The position numbers and the translations under genes are program-made. A stretch of DNA of 62,219 bases from Bacillota bacterium (GTDB taxonomy: Bacteria > Bacillota > Clostridia > Acetivibrionales > DTU013). The notes beneath the pieces are model-generated. The model made no database searches. It was not told the DNA's origin and was given only the letters and a program-made list of their open reading frames with translations. The DNA lies in the NCBI GenBank assembly GCA_023411575.1, contig JAEYOP010000050.1, positions 1 through 62,219 on the forward strand, given 5' to 3'. Shown piece after piece: positions 34,849 through 43,023 of the stretch (within the stretch, counting starts at the first letter, position 1; each line of letters begins with the position of its first letter).

Positions 34849-35874
34849 ATGAATAAGCTTAGAGTATGTGTTATTGGTGTCGGAACGATGGGCTCGCTGC
34901 ATCTTAATGTTTTTGCGACGATGAAGGAAACGGAAGTGGTCGGCGTTGCCGACATCGAGCTTGAAAAGGCGGAGACCCAGGCCGCATTATACGGCAAGAG
35001 CATAAAATGCTATACGGATTACCGGAAAATGATCGACGAATTAAAGCCTGACGCCGTGGCGATAGCCATTCCGGACAGCATGCACAAGGAACCGGTACTG
35101 GCGGCGCTTGCCGCAGGCGCCCATGTGCTTGTTGAAAAACCCCTGGCAACCAAACTGGCGGATTCGGATCAAATGATCGAATATGCGAAAAAGTGCGGGA
35201 AGACCCTTATGGTGAACTTTTCACACCGGTGGATACCCCAGTACTTCAAAGCGAAGGAGCTTGTGGCAGAGGGGAAAATGGGTCCGGTCGCGATGGTATT
35301 GGCAAAGAAGGATGATACAATAGGCGTGATAAGAAAATGGAAATGGCTTTCCGATTCCACACCGGCAGCTTTCCTTTCCAGCCATGATATCGACCTGATC
35401 CGGTGGATCATCGGCAGTGAGGCCAGGTCCGTATATGCAAGGGCTTACAAGAAGGTTGTGGTAAAAGAGGGCTATGATACCTATGATTGCAGCCAGGCAA
35501 TTGTGGAGTTCGAAAACGGTTCCATCGCTACTTTTGAATCCGGCTGGATATTACCGGACTCTTTCCCTACAGCGACCGACTCCTTTATTCAGATTACCTG
35601 TGAGCATGGCGTCATACAGATCCCCAGACTGAGCGACAACCTTGAAGTTGCAACGGATGAATCCTACACATATCCTAAAATCAGCATAGCGGCAATGATA
35701 AACGGAAAAGTCCAGGGCGCTTTCCGGTTGAGCCTTGAACATTTCGTCGAGTGCGTTACCGGCGGCAAGGAGCCTATGACGGAGGGATACCAGGCAAGGC
35801 AGGTTTCGGAGATCGTGGAAGGCATTACCCGGTCCATTGAGACGGGAGAAGTGGTAAAGCTGCCGATTAAATAA
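34849..35874 (+). CDS. Gfo/Idh/MocA-family oxidoreductase (first)
   Basis: The 341-residue NAD(P)-dependent sugar dehydrogenase has a Rossmann motif VIGVGTMGSLH at the N-terminus and EKPLATKLAD (the family EKP lysine). The region SHDIDLIRWIIGS supplies the catalytic DxxH-like segment. Members oxidise a sugar or cyclitol hydroxyl to a ketone. It ends the importer transcript, since a terminator follows at 35900. A second family member is encoded at 43024. Confidence 0.92.
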   Translation: MNKLRVCVIGVGTMGSLHLNVFATMKETEVVGVADIELEKAETQAALYGKSIKCYTDYRKMIDELKPDAVAIAIPDSMHKEPVLAALAAGAHVLVEKPLATKLADSDQMIEYAKKCGKTLMVNFSHRWIPQYFKAKELVAEGKMGPVAMVLAKKDDTIGVIRKWKWLSDSTPAAFLSSHDIDLIRWIIGSEARSVYARAYKKVVVKEGYDTYDCSQAIVEFENGSIATFESGWILPDSFPTATDSFIQITCEHGVIQIPRLSDNLEVATDESYTYPKISIAAMINGKVQGAFRLSLEHFVECVTGGKEPMTEGYQARQVSEIVEGITRSIETGEVVKLPIK

Positions 35875-35899
35875 AGATGCGGCATATACCTTGCGTCAA

Positions 35900-35940
35900 A
35901 TCTTCAGGCGGGCAGGACACCCGTCTGAAGATATTTTCTT
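35900..35940 (+). terminator. Terminator / attenuator before the LarA-type gene
   Basis: ATCTTCAGGCGGG (35900-35912) and CCCGTCTGAAGAT (35920-35932) pair over a 7-base loop, followed by ATTTTCTT. There is no clear promoter between it and the gene at 35970, so partial read-through is likely. Confidence 0.78.
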
Positions 35941-35969
35941 GATCCTGGAACAATATTGGAGAGTACTGC

Positions 35970-37283
35970 ATGAAAAGAATTCCTGTTGATTTTTCATACG
36001 GAGACGAGACTGTTACGGTTGAGATACCGGAAAGTTCCTTTATCGGAGCATTGGAGCCGGGCGATGACAAAGCGGCGGCAGATCCCGGCAGGGAAGTCGT
36101 GAATGCCCTTTTGTATCCCATAGGCACGAAAAGATTGCGCGAGCTTGCCGCAGGGAAAAAGTCCGTTCTCATTATGGTCCCGGATAAAACCCGCAAGCTT
36201 CCCCTTGATATTCTATTGCCGCAGGTGATATCCGAACTGGAAGATGCGGGCGTAAATAATGAAGCTATTGAAATATTGATAGGCGCGGGTACTCACAGAG
36301 CGATGACCGATGATGAGATCAGAGCGCATTTCGGCAAGGAGTTATACGACAGGTATAAAAGCAGGATCCATAACCATGAGTGGTGGATTCCGGAGCAGCT
36401 TAAGTACATCGGTATGACGCCCAACGGTACTCCGATTGATATAAACCGATATGTCTGCGAGGCGGATTTCAAGATAGCAATCGGCAGTGTAAAACCCCAT
36501 AGGGATGCCGGGTGGTCGGGCGGAGCAAAGATGATTCAACCCGGCGTGTCGGGATTTAGAACGACCGGGCGCACCCATTGGCTTGCAGCACAGTATCCCG
36601 TACAGGAGATTTTAGGGAACAACGATAATGTTGTGCGACGTGAAATGGAGCAGATAGCCAGCCAGGTAGGACTCGATTTTATCGTAAACTGCGTTCTGGA
36701 TGATCATTACAACATTTCGGAGGTCTATGCCGGACACTTTATTGATGCGCACAGGGCCGCCTGCATGTCTGCCAGAAAACATTTTACGGCAAGGATCCAT
36801 GAGCTTTGCGATATTTTGATCTGCGGCTCCTCAAAAGAGCAAAGCAGCATGTGGTCCAACGCCACCGGCCCCAATTGGAGCGAGCTTGTTTTAAAGGAGG
36901 GCGGAACGGTCATCCTTCTGGCAAAATGTATCGACGGTATCTGCGACGAACATCCCGACGTACTGAAATACGGCTATCTGCCGACAGATAAGATAAAAGC
37001 GCTCGTCGATGCCGGCGAGATTTCGGATCTGGCGGCTGCGTCGCATATACAGCACGGGGGGGAAAAGCTGTGCCGCAAGAACATACGCTGCATTATTGTG
37101 AGTGAGGGAGTCAGCAGGGAGGATGCCGCCAGACTCGGCATTGAATATGCCGAATCTCCGCAGGAGGCGCTTGAAACGGCGCTTTCCTATTACAGAGAAA
37201 CGGCGCGTGTTTATGCATATCCCAGTTATTATTTCAGCGAACTTATCGTAGAGTATGGAAATATTCAAGGGCATGTAAAATAG
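35970..37283 (+). CDS. LarA-family nickel-pincer racemase/epimerase
   Basis: The 437-residue protein belongs to the lactate racemase (DUF2088) family. The catalytic set lines up almost residue for residue with lactate racemase: His109 (GTHR), His177 (KPHRD), Lys187 (GGAKM, attachment point of the nickel-pincer cofactor in LarA) and His203 (GRTH). Homologues racemise or epimerise other 2-hydroxy acids, including sugar acids. In this cluster it probably inverts the alpha-hydroxyl of a sugar acid. No larB/C/E cofactor genes are seen here. GAGAG precedes the start. Confidence 0.88.
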   Translation: MKRIPVDFSYGDETVTVEIPESSFIGALEPGDDKAAADPGREVVNALLYPIGTKRLRELAAGKKSVLIMVPDKTRKLPLDILLPQVISELEDAGVNNEAIEILIGAGTHRAMTDDEIRAHFGKELYDRYKSRIHNHEWWIPEQLKYIGMTPNGTPIDINRYVCEADFKIAIGSVKPHRDAGWSGGAKMIQPGVSGFRTTGRTHWLAAQYPVQEILGNNDNVVRREMEQIASQVGLDFIVNCVLDDHYNISEVYAGHFIDAHRAACMSARKHFTARIHELCDILICGSSKEQSSMWSNATGPNWSELVLKEGGTVILLAKCIDGICDEHPDVLKYGYLPTDKIKALVDAGEISDLAAASHIQHGGEKLCRKNIRCIIVSEGVSREDAARLGIEYAESPQEALETALSYYRETARVYAYPSYYFSELIVEYGNIQGHVK

Positions 37284-37286
37284 AAA

Positions 37287-37341
37287 ATGCTAAGAACTAT
37301 ATATCAGATGCTAAGAAGATAAAACTGTCGAGTTATATAAT
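37287..37341 (+). promoter_or_regulatory. Regulon promoter P3 (GDH operon)
   Basis: Two identical half-sites ATGCTAAGAA (37287-37296 and 37308-37317) are 21 bases apart, followed by 18 bases and -10 TATAAT (37336-37341). Layout is identical to P1, P2 and P4. It drives glutamate dehydrogenase and the genes after it. Confidence 0.82.
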
Positions 37342-37431
37342 CTAATAAGAAATAGATATTGGCCGGTGCTTAAAAAAGGCTATCGGCAGGAAAAAGAACG
37401 GTTTTTTAAGACACGACAGGGAGGGATCAAG

Positions 37432-38694
37432 ATGAAGAAGGCATACAATCCTTATGAAAACATGCTTGAGGTTCTTGAAAAGGCTGCAAATATGCTTGGC
37501 CTTGAGGAAAAGGATTATATTACGGTAAAGTATCCGGAAAGAGAATTGAAGGTTTCCATACCGGTGAAAATGGATGATGGTTCCATACGGGTATTCGAAG
37601 GGTACCGGGTGCAGCATTCAAGCTCGAGAGGACCCTGCAAAGGGGGAATCCGGTACCACCAGAATGTGGATAATGACGAGGTGAAGGCGCTTGCCGCATG
37701 GATGTCGTTCAAGTGCGCCGTCGTAAACATTCCGTACGGAGGAGGCAAAGGAGCGGTAAAGGTAGACCCCAGGGAGCTTTCGAAAAATGAGCTGGAGAAT
37801 CTTACAAGAAGATATACTGCGATGATTTTGCCGCTGATAGGGCCTGAAAGGGATATTCCCGCACCTGACGTCGGTACCAATTCTGAAGTTATGGGATGGA
37901 TAATGGATACGTATAGTCTGTTTCAAGGTTATACGGTATCCGGTGTGGTTACCGGCAAGCCAATCGAAGTGGGAGGGTCGCTAGGCAGAACGAAGGCCAC
38001 GGGCAGAGGCGTTATGCTGATTACAAAAGAAATTCTTCATCGCATGGGATATCCCGTGATAGGGACAAAGATCGCAGTCCAGGGGATGGGAAACGTCGGA
38101 GGCGTCACGGCGGAGCTTTTATACGATGAGGGCTGCAAAATCATAGCGGTCAGCGACGTTTCAGGCGGAGTGCTCAATGAAAAGGGCCTGGACATCAAGG
38201 CAATCGTAAAGTATATATCCGCCGGTCCCAATAATCTATTGAAGGATTATAGCAAAGAGGGAGTAAAGCATATCACAAATGAAGAACTGTTGGCGTGCGA
38301 CGCTCAGGTGTTGATACCTGCGGCTTTGGAGAATCAGATCAACGAAAGGATAGCGAATGAAATCAAGGCAAACATAATTGTGGAAGCGGCCAACGGCCCT
38401 ACGACAGTGGAGGGCGACAAGATACTGGAAGCCAGAGGCATAAAGGTCATACCCGATATCCTTGCGAATGCGGGAGGCGTCGTAGTGTCTTACTTTGAGT
38501 GGGTGCAGAATATTCAGTCCCTGACATGGGATGAGGAAGAAGTAAACCGCACGCTCGAAAAGATCATGATAAGGGCCTTTAATGAAGTATGGGAAAGAGC
38601 AGGCAAAAATAATACCACAATGAGAATCGGGGCTTATATGGTGGCTGTTGACAGGATCGTGAAGGCAAAGAAAATAAGAGGTATATTTCCATGA
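37432..38694 (+). CDS. gdhA: Glutamate dehydrogenase (Glu/Leu/Phe/Val family)
   Basis: The 420-residue protein has the conserved SSRGPCKGGIRYH, FKCAVVNIPYGGGKGAV catalytic-lysine region and the nucleotide-binding GMGNVGG. The size fits the hexameric NAD-type enzymes of clostridia that convert glutamate to 2-oxoglutarate and ammonia. Its place inside a sugar regulon, with its own copy of the regulon promoter, suggests it recycles glutamate made by the DegT aminotransferase. Another amino-acid dehydrogenase specificity is possible. The start at 37432 follows GGGAGGG. Confidence 0.9.
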   Translation: MKKAYNPYENMLEVLEKAANMLGLEEKDYITVKYPERELKVSIPVKMDDGSIRVFEGYRVQHSSSRGPCKGGIRYHQNVDNDEVKALAAWMSFKCAVVNIPYGGGKGAVKVDPRELSKNELENLTRRYTAMILPLIGPERDIPAPDVGTNSEVMGWIMDTYSLFQGYTVSGVVTGKPIEVGGSLGRTKATGRGVMLITKEILHRMGYPVIGTKIAVQGMGNVGGVTAELLYDEGCKIIAVSDVSGGVLNEKGLDIKAIVKYISAGPNNLLKDYSKEGVKHITNEELLACDAQVLIPAALENQINERIANEIKANIIVEAANGPTTVEGDKILEARGIKVIPDILANAGGVVVSYFEWVQNIQSLTWDEEEVNRTLEKIMIRAFNEVWERAGKNNTTMRIGAYMVAVDRIVKAKKIRGIFP

Positions 38695-39488
38695 GCGACA
38701 TCCTTTCAAAACTTAGTATTTGCGAACCGCTTACTGATTTCGAGGTAATAGACATCCACGGGCATACGGGATACTGGTTCAATTTCAATATTCCCGACGT
38801 AAGCCCGGAAGGCCTGGTCAGGTCAATGGATCAGTACGGCATTGATTTGTCGCTGGTTTCCGCCACGGCATCCATTTCCAATGATTTTATTTATGGAAAT
38901 GATCTGGTCGGCGAGCTGATCGGCAGGTATCCGGACCGGTTTAAGGGATACATCGGACTGAACCCCCTTTACGCCCGGGAAACGGAAGCGGAGATGGAAA
39001 GATGCTGGTACGGCAAAAAGGGCTTTATCGGGCTGAAACTCCATCCCGAAGTCCATTGCTATGATTTTGACAGTCCGATCTGCGATCAGGTATATCAATT
39101 TGCATGCAAAAAGCGGTGTCCTGTTCTCATCCATGTATGGGGGAAGGCGAATACGCTGCGGTGCCTGAAAATTGCCGGCCGGTTCCCGGAAATGACTTTG
39201 CTCATGGGGCACAGCGGCGGGCCCGATTCCTTTGAAGAAGCGGTGGAGGTAGCGAAAAAATGCCCCAACGTGTATCTTGATCTGACAGGTTCAACGATAT
39301 GCGAAGGGCAGCTTGAATACTTTGTATCCGAAGTTGGTTCAAAAAGAGTTGTTTTCGGTACCGACCAGCCTTTTGTGGACGGAAGGCCAAACCTTGGAAG
39401 GGTCGGTTACGCGAGGATAAGCGACGAGGAGAAAAAGGATATATACGGCAGGAATGCAAAAGCCATTCTGAAGAGGATAGAAAGATAG
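38691..39488 (+). CDS. Amidohydrolase_2-family protein (first)
   Basis: The 265-residue TIM-barrel hydrolase starts with the metal motif DIHGHTG. It contains GLKLHPEVH, LIHVWG, LLMGHSGG and ends with FGTDQPF, the final metal-binding Asp. Family members are lactonases, decarboxylases and related hydrolases; a lactonase step on an oxidised sugar would fit the cluster. It overlaps the GDH stop (ATGA), so it is co-translated. Confidence 0.87.
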   Translation: MSDILSKLSICEPLTDFEVIDIHGHTGYWFNFNIPDVSPEGLVRSMDQYGIDLSLVSATASISNDFIYGNDLVGELIGRYPDRFKGYIGLNPLYARETEAEMERCWYGKKGFIGLKLHPEVHCYDFDSPICDQVYQFACKKRCPVLIHVWGKANTLRCLKIAGRFPEMTLLMGHSGGPDSFEEAVEVAKKCPNVYLDLTGSTICEGQLEYFVSEVGSKRVVFGTDQPFVDGRPNLGRVGYARISDEEKKDIYGRNAKAILKRIER

Positions 39489-39508
39489 GCAAAGCGAAGG
39501 TGAAAATG

Positions 39509-40264
39509 ATGTCCATCCAATTCTTTGACTGCAATATGATGCTTGGCATGAGGAGTACCATAAAACCCGGAGCCATCTATAAAACCGATGACATAGTAAA
39601 AGTCATGGAGCAGTGCAATATAAAAGAGGCGGCGGTGTACCATTGCTCCGCTCTTGAATATCACCCGGCCGATGGGAATGGGAGGCTGATGGAGGAGATA
39701 AAAGGGAACGCTTCTTTTTATCCCGTATGGGTATTGCTCCCGGGCGCTACAGGGGAATTTGAAAGCGGAAGGCAGCTTTTGGACAGCCTGAAAAGCAATA
39801 ATGTCAAGCTTGCGCGAATTTTTCCGAGCGTACAAAGGCATAATTTTTCCATATCGAAATGGAATTGCGGTGAACTGTTTGATTTGCTGAACGGCAGCCG
39901 GATTCCGCTGCTGGTTGATATAAATGATTTTACATGGGATGGGCTGGTTGAAATGGCGCAAAGCTGCAAAGACATGCCGATCATTTTCACCCGCGTCGGT
40001 TACCGCAGCGACAGGAATTTGTATAAGATATTGGAAAAGCATGAGAACGTTTACCTGGAAACCTCTTCTTATAAGGAGTTTTACGGAATAGAGAAAATCA
40101 CTGCGGTTTTCGGCGCCGAACGGCTGCTCTTCGGGAGCGATATGCCGGTTTTTTCAGCCGGCGCGGCCGTTACCCTTATAACCCATGCGCAGATATCGCC
40201 TGAAGAAAAGGAAATGATAGCGGGCAAAAATCTTAAAAAGCTTATGCAAAACGTCCGGTATTAA
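39509..40264 (+). CDS. Amidohydrolase_2-like protein, probably non-metal (second)
   Basis: The 251-residue barrel is related to its neighbour, with FGSDMPVFSAG matching its C-terminal motif. The N-terminal metal motif HxH is replaced by FFDCNMM, and the barrel histidines (LKLHPE, LIHV, GHSGG in the neighbour) are also missing or changed (ARIFPS, LLVDIN, TRVGYR). The active site is therefore altered and it may act as a partner subunit of the first amidohydrolase. The start at 39509 follows AAGGTG; 39506 and a GTG at 39500 are alternatives. Confidence 0.78.
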   Translation: MSIQFFDCNMMLGMRSTIKPGAIYKTDDIVKVMEQCNIKEAAVYHCSALEYHPADGNGRLMEEIKGNASFYPVWVLLPGATGEFESGRQLLDSLKSNNVKLARIFPSVQRHNFSISKWNCGELFDLLNGSRIPLLVDINDFTWDGLVEMAQSCKDMPIIFTRVGYRSDRNLYKILEKHENVYLETSSYKEFYGIEKITAVFGAERLLFGSDMPVFSAGAAVTLITHAQISPEEKEMIAGKNLKKLMQNVRY

Positions 40265-40352
40265 CCGGCATGAAAAGGAACAACGGGTGAGGCGGGCATA
40301 ATCCGGGCGGATTGTATGCCAATTTGCTCTATAAAATCCGGGAGGGTGTAAA

Positions 40353-41168
40353 ATGGGAATCAGTTTCGATATTTCGGGGAAGGTCGCGGTCATAACAGGC
40401 GCGGCGGGAGTACTGTGCGGCGACATGGCGCGGCATATGGCGCAAAAAGGCGTCCGGGTCGTTCTTCTCGACCTGTTTGAAGACAGGGCTGCAAAGATCG
40501 CGGAGGAAATCGTCCAGGACGGCGGGGAGGCAATTGCATTCAAGACGGACGTCCTGGACAAGCAAAGCATTATCAAGGCCGGGGACGAAGTAATGAAACG
40601 GTTCGGCAGGGTGGACATCCTGGTCAACGGCGCCGGAGGCAATAAAAAGGACGCGACGACCAGCGCCGAGTTGAGCTTTTTCGATCTGCCGGCCGATTCG
40701 CTCCAATGGGTCTTCAATTTGAATTTCGTCGGCGCGGTTTTAACAACGCAGGTGTTCGGACAGATCATGGCCGGGCAGAAGTCGGGCTGTATCATAAACA
40801 TATCCTCCATGGCCGCCATCCTGCCTCTTACGAATACAATCGCCTATTCCGCGGCAAAAGCCGCCGTAAGTAATTTTACAAAATGGATGGCCGTGCATTT
40901 CAACCAGAACTATTCCAAAGAAATCAGGGTGAATGCGATAGCGCCGGGCTTTTTGCTGACCGAGCAAAACAGGTATCTGCTCACGGATGAGACGGGGGAG
41001 GCGACGGAAAGGGGCAGGACGATTATCGGGCATACGCCGATGGGGAGATACGGGAGTCCCGATGAATTGTCGGGAGCGGTCATATGGCTTTCGTCGGACG
41101 CGGCGTCGTTTGTCAATGGAATAGTGCTTCCCATTGATGGTGGATTTTCAGCTTTTTCAGGCGTATAG
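40353..41168 (+). CDS. SDR oxidoreductase, D-mannonate oxidoreductase-like
   Basis: The 271-residue short-chain dehydrogenase has the NAD motif TGAAGVLCGDMA and catalytic Tyr165/Lys169 (AYSAAKAAVSNFTKW). The blocks SSMAAILPLTNT, APGFLLTEQNR, HTPMGRYGSPDEL and IDGGFSAFSGV are, as I recall, hallmarks of the SDR enzymes annotated as D-mannonate (fructuronate) oxidoreductases in Bacillota. It would interconvert a keto-uronate and an aldonate on the way to 2-keto-3-deoxygluconate. No uxaC or uxuA gene is in the window. GGGAGGGTG precedes the start. Confidence 0.87.
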   Translation: MGISFDISGKVAVITGAAGVLCGDMARHMAQKGVRVVLLDLFEDRAAKIAEEIVQDGGEAIAFKTDVLDKQSIIKAGDEVMKRFGRVDILVNGAGGNKKDATTSAELSFFDLPADSLQWVFNLNFVGAVLTTQVFGQIMAGQKSGCIINISSMAAILPLTNTIAYSAAKAAVSNFTKWMAVHFNQNYSKEIRVNAIAPGFLLTEQNRYLLTDETGEATERGRTIIGHTPMGRYGSPDELSGAVIWLSSDAASFVNGIVLPIDGGFSAFSGV

Positions 41169-41228
41169 ACGAAGGACGTGTATGAAGGAATTAACTATTT
41201 CAATACGGAAAAAAAGAGGGGTTCTTAA

Positions 41229-41519
41229 ATGTGTATAAAAGAAATGAAAGCAGGAAATCTGGAGGTCAAAATATTCAATACAAGAAAGCTGATGGGGAAA
41301 GCTGCCGCACATGACGCAGCCGAGCGCATTCGCAGCCTTTTAAAGCAAAAAGAGGAAATCAATATTTTTTGTATTGTTCCGGCAAAGACCAAGGCTGAAG
41401 CGGTATACAACACCATAATGGGTAAGGTGACGGAAAAGTGTCCGGCATCCATATTAAAGACGCACAAGAATGCCGTATTGTATGCCGACGCCGACAGTGG
41501 AAGCCGTGTTCTGGCCTAG
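41229..41519 (+). pseudogene. nagB: Internally deleted glucosamine-6-phosphate deaminase (nagB remnant)
   Basis: The 96-codon frame joins the first about 44 residues of a NagB-type protein (VKIFNTRKLMGKAAAHDAAERIRSLLKQKEEIN) directly to its last about 50 (CIVPAKTKAEAVYNTIMGKV then CPASILKTHKNAVLYADADS). The central 150 or so residues with the active site are missing. The deletion keeps the frame and the ribosome site (GAGGGG), so a short peptide may still be made, but it cannot be a deaminase. It lies just before nagA, the usual partner. Confidence 0.82.
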
Positions 41520-41567
41520 CTGCCATGAAGCGCCGGAAGCATAAAATTATCTTGCGGTGGTGAGAAA

Positions 41568-42803
41568 TTGAACAGGATCAAAATCGTTAATGGAAAAATC
41601 CTTACGCCGTTCCGGATCATTGAAAACGGAACCCTGCTTGTGGAGAACGGCGAAATAGCTTATCAGGGTCCAGAAGCTGCGGAAGCGTGTGATTGCCGTG
41701 TAATCGATGCCGGCGGGAATTATGTGTCGCCGGGCTTTATAGATATCCATACCCACGGCGGCGGCGGGTTCGACTTCATGGACGGAACCGCCGAAGCATA
41801 CGCCGGAGCCGCAAAGGCCCATGCGCTGCACGGAACCACTTCCATTGTGGCAACAACGCTTACAAGTACAAATGAGGAATTGAAAAAGACCTTCCAGGTT
41901 TTCAAAGAGGCCAAGGGAAGGAATGGCAACGGGGCGGATTTCATCGGACTGCACCTGGAAGGCCCGTATTTCTCGATAAACATGAAGGGGGCGCAGGACC
42001 CGAGATATATTCGTAATCCCGATCCCGCCGAATACGAAGAAATACTGGAATGGTCGGATGACATTGTGCGGTGGTGCGCGGCGCCCGAGCTGCCCGGCGC
42101 CGTCGAGTTCGGAAGATGTCTGAAAAAGAGGGGGATTCTGGCTTCCATAGCGCATACTGGCGCGATTTATGAAAAGGTGGAAGAGGCGTTTGAAAACGGG
42201 TTTACTCATATTACCCACCTTTATTCCTGTACATCCGGGGTCACAAGGATCAACTCCTACCGGTATGCAGGTGTGATTGAAAGCGCTTTTCTGCTGGATG
42301 AAATGACGGTTGAAATAATAGCGGACGGCTGTCACTTGCCGCAAAGTCTTTTAAAGCTTGTTTACAAGATAAAGGGACCGGATCGTATCGCTTTGGTTTC
42401 AGACTCTATGAGAGGAGCGGGCATGCCGGAGGGGGAGAGTATTCTGGGGAGCCTTCAGAACGGCAAGAAAGTAATTATTGAAGACGGAGTTGCCAAAATG
42501 CCGGACAGAACTTCCTTTGCAGGAAGCGTGGCTACTGCGGACCGGCTTGTCAGAACGATGGTCAAGGCTGCGGGCGTACCGGTTGCCGAAGCGGTCAGAA
42601 TGATGACCTCCACTCCTGCAAGGATAATTGGCGTGGATAGGGACAGAGGAACTCTTTCCGTCGGCAAGCGGGCGGATATCGTGATTTTCGACGAGGAGAT
42701 CAACATCCTAATGGCCATGATAAAAGGGAAGGTTGTAAAAGGGGACGGCCAAACCGGCGCAGATCCCAGGACAATCCGGATTGATGCCGGTACCGGCCGG
42801 TAA
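41568..42803 (+). CDS. nagA: N-acetylglucosamine-6-phosphate deacetylase family (TTG start)
   Basis: The 411-residue amidohydrolase has DIHTHGGGGFDFMDG, the metal Glu in GLHLEGPYF, IAHTGA, THLYS and the catalytic Asp in VSDSMRGAG. These fit NagA, which removes acetate from N-acetylglucosamine-6-phosphate. The usual THLFNAM reads THLYSCTSG, so the sugar may differ. A TTG start follows GGTGGTGAG. With nagB next to it deleted, the amine product must be handled otherwise, possibly by the aminotransferase at 44105. Confidence 0.88.
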   Translation: MNRIKIVNGKILTPFRIIENGTLLVENGEIAYQGPEAAEACDCRVIDAGGNYVSPGFIDIHTHGGGGFDFMDGTAEAYAGAAKAHALHGTTSIVATTLTSTNEELKKTFQVFKEAKGRNGNGADFIGLHLEGPYFSINMKGAQDPRYIRNPDPAEYEEILEWSDDIVRWCAAPELPGAVEFGRCLKKRGILASIAHTGAIYEKVEEAFENGFTHITHLYSCTSGVTRINSYRYAGVIESAFLLDEMTVEIIADGCHLPQSLLKLVYKIKGPDRIALVSDSMRGAGMPEGESILGSLQNGKKVIIEDGVAKMPDRTSFAGSVATADRLVRTMVKAAGVPVAEAVRMMTSTPARIIGVDRDRGTLSVGKRADIVIFDEEINILMAMIKGKVVKGDGQTGADPRTIRIDAGTGR

Positions 42804-42827
42804 AATTCCGGCTCAAGATAATAGAAT

Positions 42828-42882
42828 ATGCTAAGAAGTACATATTACATGTCAAGCAGAGTTCGTTCAGCAATTGTATAAT
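42828..42882 (+). promoter_or_regulatory. Regulon promoter P4 (second oxidoreductase operon)
   Basis: The half-sites ATGCTAAGAA (42828-42837) and ATGTCAAGCA (42849-42858) are 21 bases apart, followed by 18 bases and -10 TATAAT (42877-42882). A leader of about 135 bases precedes the TTG start at 43024. Confidence 0.8.
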
Positions 42883-43023
42883 TTGATCATAAGGTAAAGT
42901 TCCCCAAAAAAAACTGCATTTCATTTAAGTTATGCCCTGCAAGCTTCCGGATTCTAAAGAAAGGGATGCCTGTATGGAGAGGTGTTTTTTTGCTCTGAGC
43001 TTACTGCAAAAGGAGGGGTTTTT

